64,000 nucleotides of DNA from Peribacillus glennii (lineage in GTDB: Bacteria > Bacillota > Bacilli > Bacillales > DSM-1321). The position numbers and the translations under genes are program-made. Under the pieces are notes generated by a model, which saw only the letters and a program-made list of their open reading frames with translations, was not told the DNA's origin and did not search any database. Location: contig NZ_QVTD01000001.1 in NCBI RefSeq assembly GCF_003429105.1, positions 1-64,000 of the forward strand, given 5' to 3'. Below, in pieces: positions 8,640-16,696 of this stretch (position 1 is its first letter; each line of letters opens with the position of its first letter).

Positions 8640-9692
8640 TTAAACAAGCTCTGACTGAAGATAATGGACGAGCAGATTTGCGGTATGGCGCAACGAAGAA
8701 ATATGCGTCCGTTCAAAGGCATGCGATGCATCGATGCCGGGACCGACCAGACCATGGACCACATCATGTCCGGCACGGATCGCGGCAGATGCATCAGAAC
8801 CGTAGTAAGGATAGATGTCGACACGGTAATCGACTCTGTTTTCCTTGGCAAGGTTCACCAGATGTTGCCGTAATTTATAGTTGTAAGGGCCTGAAGAATC
8901 CTTGGCACAAATAGAAACACTGTATTCATCAGTCGCTTGCCCCTCACCGATGGCTCCCATATCGACCGCTAGATATTCAACCGTTTGATCCGGAATATTG
9001 GAATTTCCCCCATATCCGATCTCTTCATTATTCGAGATAAGGAAATGGGTTGTATAACGCAAAGCAATGCTCCCTTTTTGAATCAAATCCACTAAATGAA
9101 GCAAAATGCCCACGCTCGCTTTATCATCCAGGTGCCTAGATTTCAAGAATCCGCTTTCTGTTTGTTCTATCCGGGGTTCAAATGAGACAAAATCGCCGAC
9201 TGATATACCGAGAGCGCCCGTCTCTTCTTTTGATTTTACCGGCTCGTCTATCCTTACTTCTATCGTTGTCTCATCGCGTTTTGCTTCCCCGGCGTTTTTG
9301 TACACATGGACCGATGTCTGGTTAATCAAAATGGTCCCCGTATATTCCTTGCCTGTTGCCGTATGGATCTTACAATATTCCCCCTCGACCGAATTCCATT
9401 TAAAACCGCCAATCATCGTCAAGCGGAGACGGCCATTGCTTTTAATTTCTTTTACCATCGCCCCAAGGGTATCGACATGGGCCGTCAGCAGCCTGTGCTT
9501 GCTTTCGTCCTGCCCTTTTATGGAAGCGAGCAATGCGCCTTTGTTCGTAATCTGATAAGAAACCCCTTTGTCTTCCATAAAGCCGGCAACATATGAAATC
9601 GCGGCCTCCGTATAACCGGATGGGCTTGGTATGGAGACCAAATCAGTTATGTATGAAACCATTTCTTTTTCATTAACTATTGACAATATCAT
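8640..9692 (-). CDS. M42 family metallopeptidase (glutamyl aminopeptidase / endoglucanase type)
   Basis: A cytoplasmic, probably dodecameric, two-metal aminopeptidase of 350 residues. Metal and catalytic residues seen: His and Asp of TAHVDTLG, Asp of HLDDKAS, the Glu pair of NNEEIGYGG, Asp of VDMGAIG, and a C-terminal His in ERTHISS. The inserted beta domain lies between about residues 85 and 180, as in the family. Start ATG at 9692 is only three bases from AAGGAGGG; a TTG six bases further in has better spacing. Substrate is not predictable. Terminators flank it on both sides. Confidence 0.9.
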   Translation of the reverse strand: MILSIVNEKEMVSYITDLVSIPSPSGYTEAAISYVAGFMEDKGVSYQITNKGALLASIKGQDESKHRLLTAHVDTLGAMVKEIKSNGRLRLTMIGGFKWNSVEGEYCKIHTATGKEYTGTILINQTSVHVYKNAGEAKRDETTIEVRIDEPVKSKEETGALGISVGDFVSFEPRIEQTESGFLKSRHLDDKASVGILLHLVDLIQKGSIALRYTTHFLISNNEEIGYGGNSNIPDQTVEYLAVDMGAIGEGQATDEYSVSICAKDSSGPYNYKLRQHLVNLAKENRVDYRVDIYPYYGSDASAAIRAGHDVVHGLVGPGIDASHAFERTHISSLRHTANLLVHYLQSELV

Positions 9693-9803
9693 TTCCCTCC
9701 TTATTCCCTTACAATTATAAACCTTCACTGGCTTGTTTGTTAGGTAAAGGTATAATCATCATTACAGGTTTTAGTTCCTCCTGCATATTTTACCCATAAA
9801 AAA

Positions 9804-9830
9804 AGCCGTTCATTGGTAAACGGCTTTTTT
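9804..9830. terminator. Bidirectional terminator
   Basis: Stem AGCCGTT / AACGGCT with A-tract before and T-tract after, just downstream of the small minus-strand gene that ends at 9845. Confidence 0.85.
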
Positions 9831-9844
9831 CATCCATATATTTT

Positions 9845-9997
9845 TCACCTTAAGGTTGAAGCAATAGGGGCTATGGCCATTACCAAAGCAGGCACTGCAT
9901 ACAAGAGGGCATTTTCCATGTTCACTTTGCTTTTCCAGCGGTTTCTCCACTCTTTATAACGGGGTTCCCTTTTGGCATACCAATCTGCAAAATTCAT
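9845..9997 (-). CDS. Small membrane-associated protein (50 aa)
   Basis: A 50-residue protein, MNFADWYAKREPRY..., with an amphipathic aromatic/basic N-terminal half and one hydrophobic helix (LLYAVPALVMAIAPIAS). AGGAGG lies seven bases before the ATG, and the start overlaps the stop of the upstream small frame by four bases (ATGA), suggesting coupled translation. A terminator follows. Function and family are unknown to me. Confidence 0.7.
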   Translation of the reverse strand: MNFADWYAKREPRYKEWRNRWKSKVNMENALLYAVPALVMAIAPIASTLR

Positions 9998-10215
9998 GGC
10001 ATTTCCTCCTTTTGTTTGAATAGATTACACGTTCTATTTACCCTTTTTTTAACAATGTAAGCCAGCTGCCCATAAACAAGAGTAACGAAAAATGCCCATA
10101 GCTGAATACCGTGTATTCCTAATACAAGATTATTACCTGATGAAGGTGATTTCCTGCCTGATACTGGGATTCCTTCATAGCCCCAAAGAAGGCATATTAC
10201 GTGCCTGATTCCCAA
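9994..10215 (-). CDS. Small single-pass membrane protein
   Basis: A frame of up to 73 residues beginning at a TTG close to an AGGAGATGAGG ribosome binding site. Only the C-terminal half looks protein-like: IQLWAFFVTLVYGQLAYIVKKRVN, one membrane helix followed by basic residues. The true start could be internal. The stop overlaps the ATG of the next small gene, which supports a two-gene unit. No recognised family. Confidence 0.45.
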   Translation of the reverse strand: MGIRHVICLLWGYEGIPVSGRKSPSSGNNLVLGIHGIQLWAFFVTLVYGQLAYIVKKRVNRTCNLFKQKEEMP

Positions 10216-10322
10216 TCCTCATCTCCTAAATCTTGATAATCAAAGAAGGGGAAAAAAAATCATGAAACTTACTGCCCGTTCGTACGTATAACTTGTGTAT
10301 AGACTTATTATGAGGTGATTTT

Positions 10323-10958
10323 ATGTACTCTCAAGCGGCACAAAATTATATGCCGTCGGTTTTAAGGACGTTTGCCCTTTCACTGGCAGTGTCGGTGCTT
10401 GGCATGGCTGTGGGGATGTACGTCCCGCCTGCGTTGTTCCTGCCTCTGGCTATTCTCGAGCTGATTATGTTAATCGGGGCATTCATGCTGCGAAGAAGAA
10501 AAGCGATCGGTTATACATTTCTTTACACCTTTACATTTATCTCGGGCGTTACCACCTATCCGATCGTTTCCCATTATGCAGCAGCTGCCGGCACGGAAAT
10601 CGTGCTGCTTGCGGGGGTGACAACTACCGCGGTTTTCGGGGGATTGGCTCTTTATGCAGGGACAACGAAGAGGGATTTTTCCTTTCTTGGCGGCATGCTG
10701 ATGGCTGCGCTATTAGCATTAATCGTAATCGGGGTTTTCAATATCTTTGTACCGCTAAGCTCTACAGCGATGCTGGCATATTCATTCATAGGGATCCTCG
10801 TTTTTAGCGGGTATGTCTTGTATGACATCAATCGGATGAAGCGTTACGGAGTGAGTGCAGAAGAAGTGCCGCTTATGGCCCTTAGCCTGTATCTTGATTT
10901 CATTAACTTGTTTGTGAACATTCTGCGGTTTTTTGGCATATTATCAAGCCGTGATTAA
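10323..10958 (+). CDS. Bax inhibitor-1 / YccA family membrane protein
   Basis: A 211-residue protein with seven predicted membrane helices and the BI-1 family arrangement, including a C-terminal polar segment with YVLYDINRMKRYG and YLDFINLFVNILRFFG. Bacterial members such as B. subtilis YetJ are pH-sensitive calcium leak channels; the Asp pair that gates them would correspond to the Asp residues in YDINRM and LDFINL. ATG at 10323 follows TGAGGTGATTTT. A perfect terminator starts at the stop, so this is a single-gene transcript. Confidence 0.9.
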   Translation: MYSQAAQNYMPSVLRTFALSLAVSVLGMAVGMYVPPALFLPLAILELIMLIGAFMLRRRKAIGYTFLYTFTFISGVTTYPIVSHYAAAAGTEIVLLAGVTTTAVFGGLALYAGTTKRDFSFLGGMLMAALLALIVIGVFNIFVPLSSTAMLAYSFIGILVFSGYVLYDINRMKRYGVSAEEVPLMALSLYLDFINLFVNILRFFGILSSRD

Positions 10959-11002
10959 ATGCTGGAAGGTGTCCTTTTTCAGGACACCTTCCAGCATTTT
11001 TC
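10958..11002 (+). terminator. Strong rho-independent terminator
   Basis: A perfect 16-base-pair stem (ATGCTGGAAGGTGTCC and its complement) with a seven-base loop, then TTTTT. It begins at the stop codon of the BI-1 gene and also faces the convergent thioesterase gene. Confidence 0.95.
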
Positions 11003-11028
11003 GCCAAGGCGCGTTTGCATTCTGCTCT

Positions 11029-11541
11029 TCACCAAGGTAAATCCGCGCCAAAAGTCTTTGCAAGCTGTTCGGTATCTTTCCGCCTCTTTTTTCGGATTTC
11101 CGCTCTTAGTTTCCCTGTTTCAAAGAGGTTCTTTTCCGTCTCTGTTTGAGGTACAAGCCTTGGAACCGGTGTTGGTTTTCCCTCTTTATCAATAGCGACA
11201 AAGGTTAAGAAAGATATCGCACAGACATTTCGCTCCCCAGTAAGCAAATCCTCCGCGATTACCTTGACCATAACCTCCATGGAAGTGCGCCCGGTATAGG
11301 TTACGAATGCCTCAAGGCAAACAGAATTTCCTTCATATATGGGATGCATAAAATCCACTGAATCCGTTGACGCCGTTACGCAATTTGTTCTTGAATGGCG
11401 CATTGCCGAAATCGCTGCCACGTCATCAATATACGCCATTAATTTGCCCCCGAACATCGTGCCAAGATTATTCGTATCGGGAGGGAGGACGATGCTTGTT
11501 TTAATGACTAGTGAGTCTCTGTTGTGTTTCGTTTCTTCCAT
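11029..11541 (-). CDS. Acyl-CoA thioesterase (hotdog fold, YkhA-like)
   Basis: Hydrolyses acyl-CoA to free fatty acid and CoA. The 170-residue protein has the hotdog signature: NNLGTMFGGKLMAYIDDVAAISAMRHS, with the catalytic Asp region, then VDFMHPIYEGN and SMEVMVKV, then a C-terminal charged tail. This is the single-hotdog cytosolic family that includes B. subtilis YkhA. Start at 11541 gives the family-like N-terminus; the AAGGAG lies about 12 bases upstream, which is a little long. An in-frame GTG at 11577 has no good ribosome binding site. Confidence 0.9.
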   Translation of the reverse strand: MEETKHNRDSLVIKTSIVLPPDTNNLGTMFGGKLMAYIDDVAAISAMRHSRTNCVTASTDSVDFMHPIYEGNSVCLEAFVTYTGRTSMEVMVKVIAEDLLTGERNVCAISFLTFVAIDKEGKPTPVPRLVPQTETEKNLFETGKLRAEIRKKRRKDTEQLAKTFGADLPW

Positions 11542-11620
11542 AGTTGTTTCTGGCTCCTTCGACTGAATATTCTTCACTTCTACACTTTATTACAAACAAT
11601 TTGGCAAGGCAACATTCCTG

Positions 11621-12169
11621 CTATTCGATTCCGGGCGGTTTCTTGCCCCTCTGCAGCTCCCTTAAGGTGAGGCCGAAATCCATTTGCAAATGAGGATAAT
11701 CTTTGAACTCGCCTTCCCAGTCTGCCCCTGATTCAAATCCGATTTCCTTTGCAATTTCCACGACCTCGTCCCAATCTTTCCTCCCATTCCTGTTTCCATC
11801 GTATTCCATATCCCAAATGGCTTCTCCGTTTTTGTCCAGCAAAGCAAAGTCGATTGCCAGCCCAAAATTGTGGAAGGACTCCCCGCCCTTTGCATTCGTC
11901 ACGACTTTTCCAGGAGTGGTTCTTCCCTGGTTATACAACTGGTTCTGTTCATCAATCGATCTGAATCCCGCCGTAATCAGAATTGGGATTCCTGCTCTCG
12001 CAGCTCTGCCCGTCAGCTCATCCCTTTTTTCTGCCACGATCGGATGCAGGCCATCGGGAACTTCCAATTCATCTAGATCCGGTGGCAACACATAATATTT
12101 AAACAGCCATGCAGCAAGCAATATGGCTGTGAAAAGCAGCAACAGGATCCTAGCATACTTTGCGGCCAC
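11621..12169 (-). CDS. M15 family D-alanyl-D-alanine carboxypeptidase / CwlK-like endopeptidase
   Basis: A membrane-anchored cell wall peptidase of 182 residues. One N-terminal helix (ILLLLFTAILLAAWLF) is followed by an M15/VanY-type domain with AGFRSIDEQNQLYNQG, the zinc motif SFHNFGLAIDF and the second zinc His in DYPHLQMDF. B. subtilis CwlK of this class cuts the L-Ala-D-Glu bond of peptidoglycan; VanY-type relatives cut D-Ala-D-Ala, and sequence alone does not decide between them. Catalytic residues look intact. The preceding gene (SGNH hydrolase) is separated by a terminator. Confidence 0.88.
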   Translation of the reverse strand: MAAKYARILLLLFTAILLAAWLFKYYVLPPDLDELEVPDGLHPIVAEKRDELTGRAARAGIPILITAGFRSIDEQNQLYNQGRTTPGKVVTNAKGGESFHNFGLAIDFALLDKNGEAIWDMEYDGNRNGRKDWDEVVEIAKEIGFESGADWEGEFKDYPHLQMDFGLTLRELQRGKKPPGIE

Positions 12170-12364
12170 TATTTTCCCCTTCCAAAAAACCCTTATCGTT
12201 TTTTATACTAATATTTGTAGATTATACCTGTCCATGCCAACCCTATACAATAAATAAAACTCTGTGGTATCCTACTCGCTGATCGGGGACCTTTTGTAAA
12301 GGCGAAGACTAAGGCCAGCAGTACGTATACAGACAAGAAAGTTCTATACTTTCTTACCTCCCCC

Positions 12365-12397
12365 AAAAAAAGCCCGTACCTTATAACAGGTCCAGGC
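12365..12397 (-). terminator. Terminator after SGNH hydrolase
   Basis: On the minus strand an imperfect stem (GCCTGGACC / GGTACGGGC) is followed by seven T. Confidence 0.6.
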
Positions 12398-12423
12398 AAC
12401 ATTCTATTTTTCTTTATAAAACC

Positions 12424-13128
12424 TTATCTTACAAATTGGTATCGTTCCACTATTCGTTCCGTTATTAATTGATATCCTTTTTCGTTTGGATGGAGGGTGT
12501 CACTAAAATAGATTTTCTTGTTTTTGTTTTTGAAAAGATCATTGGTTGGAATGAATGTGGCCTGCTGCTCACTTTTAACGATATCCTTAATCTCCCGATC
12601 CCACTCATCTATATGTTTTTCGAGTTGTCCATTGTCCGGGACAGGGTTGTAAAGCCCCAGCACCAATATTGGAGCCCTCTTGTTTTCTCTACCAAGTTTA
12701 TCCAAAATGGTTTTCACGTTTTTTAGATATCCAGCCTTTTCGGCATTTATTTGTTCATCATTCACATTTTTTACATTGCCGCCGTTGCTGTTGATCAAAT
12801 CGTTTGTGCCGATAAACAAGATAAAATAATCGGCCTTATCCAGCTTGCTTTCGATACGGGCATCCCCCAGTTGTTTTAAAACACCCTCTGTTTCCTGCCC
12901 GGTGATTCCATAGTTCCAGATTCTGAATTTGTCTATGCTTCCTGGTTCGTTCAGCGCTCTCTCCAAGCCATCGACATATCCTTCCCCTTTTTTATCTCCG
13001 TATCCGTACGTCAGTGAATCGCCGAATGCCATGATAACCGGGTCATCGTTTCTGGCTTTTGACTGAAAAGAAAACCAAGTGACCGATGCTATTATAAAAA
13101 CAATCAATACAATCGATAATTTCTTCAT
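12424..13128 (-). CDS. SGNH/GDSL-type hydrolase (YpmR-like), secreted or membrane-anchored
   Basis: Esterase/lipase-like protein of 234 residues. An N-terminal hydrophobic segment (LSIVLIVFIIASVTWF) serves as signal or anchor. The SGNH blocks are visible: AFGDSLTYGYG (catalytic Ser), WNYGITGQET (Gly), FIGTNDLIN (Asn) and the C-terminal DTLHPNEKGY (Asp and His). It resembles Bacillus YpmR-like lipases; the natural substrate is not known. Start at 13128 follows AAGGAG at six bases. Confidence 0.88.
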   Translation of the reverse strand: MKKLSIVLIVFIIASVTWFSFQSKARNDDPVIMAFGDSLTYGYGDKKGEGYVDGLERALNEPGSIDKFRIWNYGITGQETEGVLKQLGDARIESKLDKADYFILFIGTNDLINSNGGNVKNVNDEQINAEKAGYLKNVKTILDKLGRENKRAPILVLGLYNPVPDNGQLEKHIDEWDREIKDIVKSEQQATFIPTNDLFKNKNKKIYFSDTLHPNEKGYQLITERIVERYQFVR

Positions 13129-13252
13129 GATAAACTCCTTCATAATTATTCAGATATAATAAAGTCTACTTCCTTTTACCCAATTATGGCGAAAACTAAC
13201 ATATCGGTTCATTAACAGCGAAAAACGGGGCTACACATTTGCTAAAGAAAGA

Positions 13253-13284
13253 AAAAGGCGCCCTGCATCAAACAGGACAGCCCT
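13253..13284 (-). terminator. Terminator after Spo0E-like gene
   Basis: On the minus strand, an imperfect GC stem around GGGCTGTCCTG / CAGGGCGCC is followed by TTTTTC. Confidence 0.55.
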
Positions 13285-13324
13285 TTTGGTATGAAGTATA
13301 AAAATTATGATCTAGCCGCATAAA

Positions 13325-13498
13325 TCAGCAAATGCTGGAATAAGTTCGTTTTTCCAATAAAAATGTGTTCATTAATTTATCCAATTCCTGGCTTGCCTTT
13401 ACAGTATCCGGGTTTGAATAGCCAAAAGCATGGGCCAGGTTGATCATTTCTTCTCGTTTTTGTTCTATTTCAATTCCCTTTGGCTCATCCACAATCAT
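13325..13498 (-). CDS. Spo0E-like aspartyl-phosphatase peptide
   Basis: A 57-residue helical protein with the Spo0E-family signature: IEQKREEMINLAHAFG, then a turn, then VKASQELDKLMN, in which the S-x-E-L-D motif is the hallmark. Members dephosphorylate Spo0A~P and delay sporulation. The ATG at 13498 is very close to GGGAG; the GTG two codons later (13492) is better spaced and may be the true start. A terminator follows. This short gene is easily missed by gene finders. Confidence 0.85.
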   Translation of the reverse strand: MIVDEPKGIEIEQKREEMINLAHAFGYSNPDTVKASQELDKLMNTFLLEKRTYSSIC

Positions 13499-13702
13499 TC
13501 TCCCAATCCCTTTCTATCCTTCTATATATTTACAATGATTTTAATAGGATAACGCCGGATTAACAAGTCTTATTACCTATATAATTTTGAACTTTTTTTG
13601 ACAATCTGGAATATAGCATATAAAAAGACTCGTTTTTTTATATACGTATAAGAACCTTGGATCCCAATATAAAGGGTTTTTGTACCAAAATGTGAAATAA
13701 GG

Positions 13703-13730
13703 TTGATTTTTCATCGCTTCATGTTATGAT
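13703..13730 (+). promoter_or_regulatory. Sigma-A promoter of the thiamine operon
   Basis: TTGATT and TATGAT separated by 16 bases, placing the transcription start near 13737, some 15-20 bases before the first TPP aptamer. Confidence 0.65.
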
Positions 13731-13752
13731 GTCAATAATTACATATTTTTTT

Positions 13753-13843
13753 AACACTGGGGGAGCCTTCAATGGGCTGAGATTGAACTTTGTTCTAAAC
13801 CCTTTGTACCTGAACCGGGTCATGCCGGCGGAGGAAAGTGGCT
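13753..13843 (+). promoter_or_regulatory. TPP riboswitch (THI element), copy 1
   Basis: Conserved THI-box parts in order: CTGGGGGAGCC, GGGCTGAGA, ACCCTTTGTACCTGAACC and GGGTCATGCCGGCGGAGGAAAGTG. The P1 stem is CACT/AGTG. It senses thiamine diphosphate, and an intrinsic terminator lies directly behind it, so ligand should end transcription early. Confidence 0.95.
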
Positions 13844-13870
13844 TATCGATTGGATCATTTTATTCATCGC

Positions 13871-13910
13871 ACCCCGCTTCCCTTCTTAGGGAGCGGGGTT
13901 TTATTTTTTT
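13871..13910 (+). terminator. Riboswitch-controlled terminator 1
   Basis: Stem ACCCCGCTTCCC / GGGAGCGGGGT followed by TTTATTTTTTT, placed 28 bases after the first TPP aptamer. Confidence 0.9.
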
Positions 13911-13925
13911 GCCAATTTCATAATT

Positions 13926-14012
13926 TCACTGCTGGGGGAGCCATTTGGCTGAGAAATCGATGGTTAAACCCTTTGTACCTGATCTGGATCATTCCAGCGG
14001 AGGGAAGCAGGC
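13926..14012 (+). promoter_or_regulatory. TPP riboswitch (THI element), copy 2
   Basis: A second complete THI box: CTGGGGGAGCC, TGGCTGAGA, ACCCTTTGTACCTGATCTGG and ATTCCAGCGGAGGGAAGCAG. The P1 stem is GCT/AGC. It starts 16 bases after the first terminator and has its own terminator, giving a tandem ligand-controlled gate before tenA. Confidence 0.95.
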
Positions 14013-14048
14013 TCGAAGAGGATGATACAAAATTGTGTATTGTCAGGG

Positions 14049-14082
14049 GCCGCTTCCTGTCACGGGGAGTGGCGTTTTCTTT
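14049..14082 (+). terminator. Riboswitch-controlled terminator 2
   Basis: Stem GCCGCTTCC / GGGGAGTGGC with G-U pairs, followed by GTTTTCTTTT, between the second TPP aptamer and tenA. Confidence 0.75.
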
Positions 14083-14115
14083 TGCCTGCCACTATCATTT
14101 TTTAGGAGGTTTCAT

Positions 14116-14805
14116 ATGGAACTGTCAAAAACAAAAAGCTTTTCAGAAAGACTATTTCAATCCGCAAAGCCCATTTGGGAGAAAAACCATCTGCACCCCT
14201 TTGTCCAGGGCATCGGAGACGGCACCCTGCCCGAAAATATTTTTGCTTTCTATATGAAGCAGGATTATGTGTACCTGATCGAATATGCCAAGCTTTTCGC
14301 TTTGGGGGCGGCAAAGGCCCCTACCTTGGAAACGATGGAAAGATTCGCCCATATTCTGCATGAAACACTTCATTTTGAAATGGAACTGCACCGCACGTAC
14401 GCAGCCGAATTCGGAATATCAAGAAGGGAATTGGAGCTGACTGAGCCAACGCCCGTCAATCTCGCATATTCAGGATATATGCTAAATGCGGCCTATGGGG
14501 GCACTCTCGCAGAACTCGTTGCCTGCCTCCTGCCCTGTGCCTGGGATTACCGTGAAATCGGCCTGCTTCTAAACGCACAAAATGGAGAAAATCTTTCTTT
14601 AAACCGTTACAACAGGTGGATTCAGACTTATGCTTCCGATGAATTTATTTCTATGTCAGAGTGGCTCATTGGGCTTATGGATGAGCTTACGGATGGGATG
14701 CCAGAAGCAAGTCTTGCTAAACTCGAAAAACACTTTTTGACCACTTCACGTTTTGAATTTTTGTTCTGGGAATCCGTCTGGCGCCAGGATAGCTGGCCTG
14801 TTTAG
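14116..14805 (+). CDS. tenA: Aminopyrimidine aminohydrolase / thiaminase II
   Basis: Salvages the pyrimidine part of thiamine by deaminating 4-amino-5-aminomethyl-2-methylpyrimidine to HMP. The 229-residue all-helical protein has TenA landmarks: HPFVQGIGDGTLP, FYMKQDYVYLIEYAKLFALGAAKA, ALHYEM-like HETLHFEMELH, and the catalytic Cys region LVACLLPCAWDYREIG, plus FWESVW near the C-terminus. Start at 14116 follows TTAGGAGGTTTC; an upstream in-frame extension would run into the terminator stem. It is the first gene behind two TPP riboswitches, so it should be off when thiamine diphosphate is plentiful. Confidence 0.95.
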   Translation: MELSKTKSFSERLFQSAKPIWEKNHLHPFVQGIGDGTLPENIFAFYMKQDYVYLIEYAKLFALGAAKAPTLETMERFAHILHETLHFEMELHRTYAAEFGISRRELELTEPTPVNLAYSGYMLNAAYGGTLAELVACLLPCAWDYREIGLLLNAQNGENLSLNRYNRWIQTYASDEFISMSEWLIGLMDELTDGMPEASLAKLEKHFLTTSRFEFLFWESVWRQDSWPV

Positions 14806-14818
14806 GAGGGGATGGCAA

Positions 14819-15340
14819 ATGGATAGCATACGTAAAATTTCTATGACAGCCATGATTACTGCCCTTACAGCAATTACCAGTTCCTTTGTATTTATCCCGG
14901 CCGGAGCCGCGAAAATTTTCCCGATTCAGCATTTAGCCAATGTACTGACGGCTGTTATGCTGGGCCCTGCTTATGCCGTTGCCCAGGCCTTTACTGTATC
15001 GGTGTTAAGGAACATGGCGGGGACAGGTTCAATATTTGCATTTCCCGGAAGCATGATTGGTGCTTTGTGTGCAGCCTGGTTTTTTAAGAAGACGAAAAAG
15101 ATTACACTTGCCTGCCTGGGTGAAGTTATTGGCACCGGGATCATCGGGGCACTCGCTTGTTATCCGATCGCGCTTTTGTTCCTGGGAAAAAAGGTTGCCC
15201 TCTTTGGCTTCCTCCCTGCTTTCGTGCTAAGTTCCTTCACGGGTGCTGCCATTGCCTACATATTATTAAAAATCTTTTTAAAAAACACTTATTTGGAGGG
15301 GAAAATCCATGGAAACGGCAATGACAATCGTTCGCTCTGA
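14819..15340 (+). CDS. thiW: ThiW, substrate-binding (S) component of a thiamine-precursor ECF transporter
   Basis: An integral membrane protein of 173 residues with about five hydrophobic helices and the ThiW pattern: ISMTAMITALTAITSSFVFIPAGAAKIFPIQHLANVL and RNMAGTGSIFAFPGSMIGAL (both parts given as landmarks). ThiW is proposed to bring in the thiazole precursor with a shared ECF energising module encoded elsewhere. It starts 13 bases after tenA behind AGGAGGGG and shares its riboswitch control. The C-terminal tail overlaps the start of the decayed thiD remnant. Confidence 0.9.
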   Translation: MDSIRKISMTAMITALTAITSSFVFIPAGAAKIFPIQHLANVLTAVMLGPAYAVAQAFTVSVLRNMAGTGSIFAFPGSMIGALCAAWFFKKTKKITLACLGEVIGTGIIGALACYPIALLFLGKKVALFGFLPAFVLSSFTGAAIAYILLKIFLKNTYLEGKIHGNGNDNRSL

Positions 15341-15446
15341 TTCCGGTCGGGTGCCGGATCCAGGAGGCCCTGAAATGGGGTGTTTTCCACTACGTATGGC
15401 CATTTATTTTCAAATGCCATTAATATATTGTATAACTTTAAGCTAA
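15309..15446 (+). pseudogene. Decayed remnant of thiD (HMP/HMP-P kinase)
   Basis: An ATG at 15309 behind GGAGGGG opens a 45-codon frame beginning METAMTIVRSDSG, which matches the ThiD start ([22 protein letters not shown] in general form). After SDSG the similarity moves to another frame, reading RIQEALKWGVF, which resembles the IQADLK...GVF stretch. All further kinase sequence is missing. This is the place where thiD or another thiamine kinase gene is often found. The reading is by eye and the remnant is short, so the identity is moderate. Confidence 0.5.
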
Positions 15447-15448
15447 AA

Positions 15449-15479
15449 AAACGGCAGCCCCTCGCAGGGACTGCCGTTC
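15449..15479. terminator. Bidirectional terminator
   Basis: Stem AACGGCAGCCCC / GGGACTGCCGTT with a seven-A tract before and TCTTCTTTC after, separating the thiamine operon from the convergent transporter gene. Confidence 0.85.
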
Positions 15480-15484
15480 TTCTT

Positions 15485-16696
15485 TCATCCAGCAAGCTCG
15501 GTATTTTTTGTTTCTTTCCCAAATAATCCGACAACAAGCGCCCCGATCAGTACGGAAATCGTAAAAATGGTAAAAATGGTTGTCATTGAATACTTTTGCG
15601 CAACCATGTAACCGACCAGCAACGGTCCAAGTATCCCGCCAATCCGCCCGATGGCGGCGGCCATTCCCGCGCCTGTCCCTCGTATTGAAGTCGGATACTG
15701 CTCCGGTGTATACGCATATAACGCGCCCCACGCACCAAGATTGAAAAATGATAGAAAGATGCCGGAAGTCATCAAGAAAGGCAACTCCTCTGCCGTACCG
15801 AAAAAATAGGCGCTCACGGCGGTACCTGTCAAATAAGTGACCAGCACGAATTTCCTGCCAATCTTTTCAATAAACCAGGCAGCGGTGAAATATCCCGGAA
15901 GCTGCGCAAGTGTCATGATCAACACATATTGAAAGCTTTTGATCATGCTGAAACCCTTTAATGTCATCACACTTGGAAGCCACAAAAACATTCCATAATA
16001 AGAAAAAACAACACAAAACCATAGTACCCACAGTGTAATGGTTTGGCGCAAATGCTCTTTTGCCATTACACTCTTAATATTTTGCCATATAGAAGGTTTC
16101 TTTTCATTTTGCCGGGAAACATATCGCGGTGAATCCGGTAAATTCATGCGGATATAAAGGGCATAAACAGCCGGTAAAGCACTCAATAAAAGTGCAATCC
16201 TCCAGCCATACTCGGGAATGACGAAATAAGAGATCAAAGCGGCTATCAGCCAGCCCCCTGCCCAGAAACTCTCAAGGAGCACCACAACTCGCCCCCTTCT
16301 CTCGGCCGGGACACTCTCTGAAACAAGGGTTGAGGCGACCGGCAGCTCCCCGCCAAGCCCCATCCCGATAAAGAACCTCAAAATTAAAAAAAGTGCCAGG
16401 GATGAAACTAATGCTGACAGGCCGCTTCCAACCGAAAATAACAAAAGCGTAATGATGAAAACAGCTTTTCTCCCGATACGGTCAGCCATAATGCCAAACA
16501 AAAATGCACCGGCCGCCATTCCGATAGAATTCATGCTTCCAATCCATCCGACTTCCCTCGATGACAGTCCCCACTCCTGAGACAGTGCAACCACTATGAA
16601 TGAGAGCATACCCACATCCATAGCATCAAACATCCAGCCCATGCCGGCAATGCCCAGCAGCTTCCGTTCCGAAACCGTTTTATGTTTGGTAACCAT
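15485..16696 (-). CDS. niaP: MFS transporter, NiaP-type niacin permease
   Basis: A 12-helix major facilitator protein of 403 residues. It is closely similar, as I remember the sequence, to B. subtilis YceI/NiaP: FDAMDVGMLSFI, IGSMNSIGMAAGAFLFG, ADRIGRK (motif A), FFIGMGLGGELPVASTLVSE, VLLESFWAGGWL, and YTPEQYPTSIRGTG. NiaP imports nicotinic acid for NAD synthesis; some relatives carry other aromatic acids. No NiaR-type operator was identified. Start at 16696 follows GGGGAGG at five bases. Confidence 0.85.
   Translation of the reverse strand: MVTKHKTVSERKLLGIAGMGWMFDAMDVGMLSFIVVALSQEWGLSSREVGWIGSMNSIGMAAGAFLFGIMADRIGRKAVFIITLLLFSVGSGLSALVSSLALFLILRFFIGMGLGGELPVASTLVSESVPAERRGRVVVLLESFWAGGWLIAALISYFVIPEYGWRIALLLSALPAVYALYIRMNLPDSPRYVSRQNEKKPSIWQNIKSVMAKEHLRQTITLWVLWFCVVFSYYGMFLWLPSVMTLKGFSMIKSFQYVLIMTLAQLPGYFTAAWFIEKIGRKFVLVTYLTGTAVSAYFFGTAEELPFLMTSGIFLSFFNLGAWGALYAYTPEQYPTSIRGTGAGMAAAIGRIGGILGPLLVGYMVAQKYSMTTIFTIFTISVLIGALVVGLFGKETKNTELAG

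Noticed and set aside
13726..14257. Plus-strand frames across the riboswitch leader
   Set aside because: They run through TPP aptamers and terminators; RNA structure explains the sequence better.
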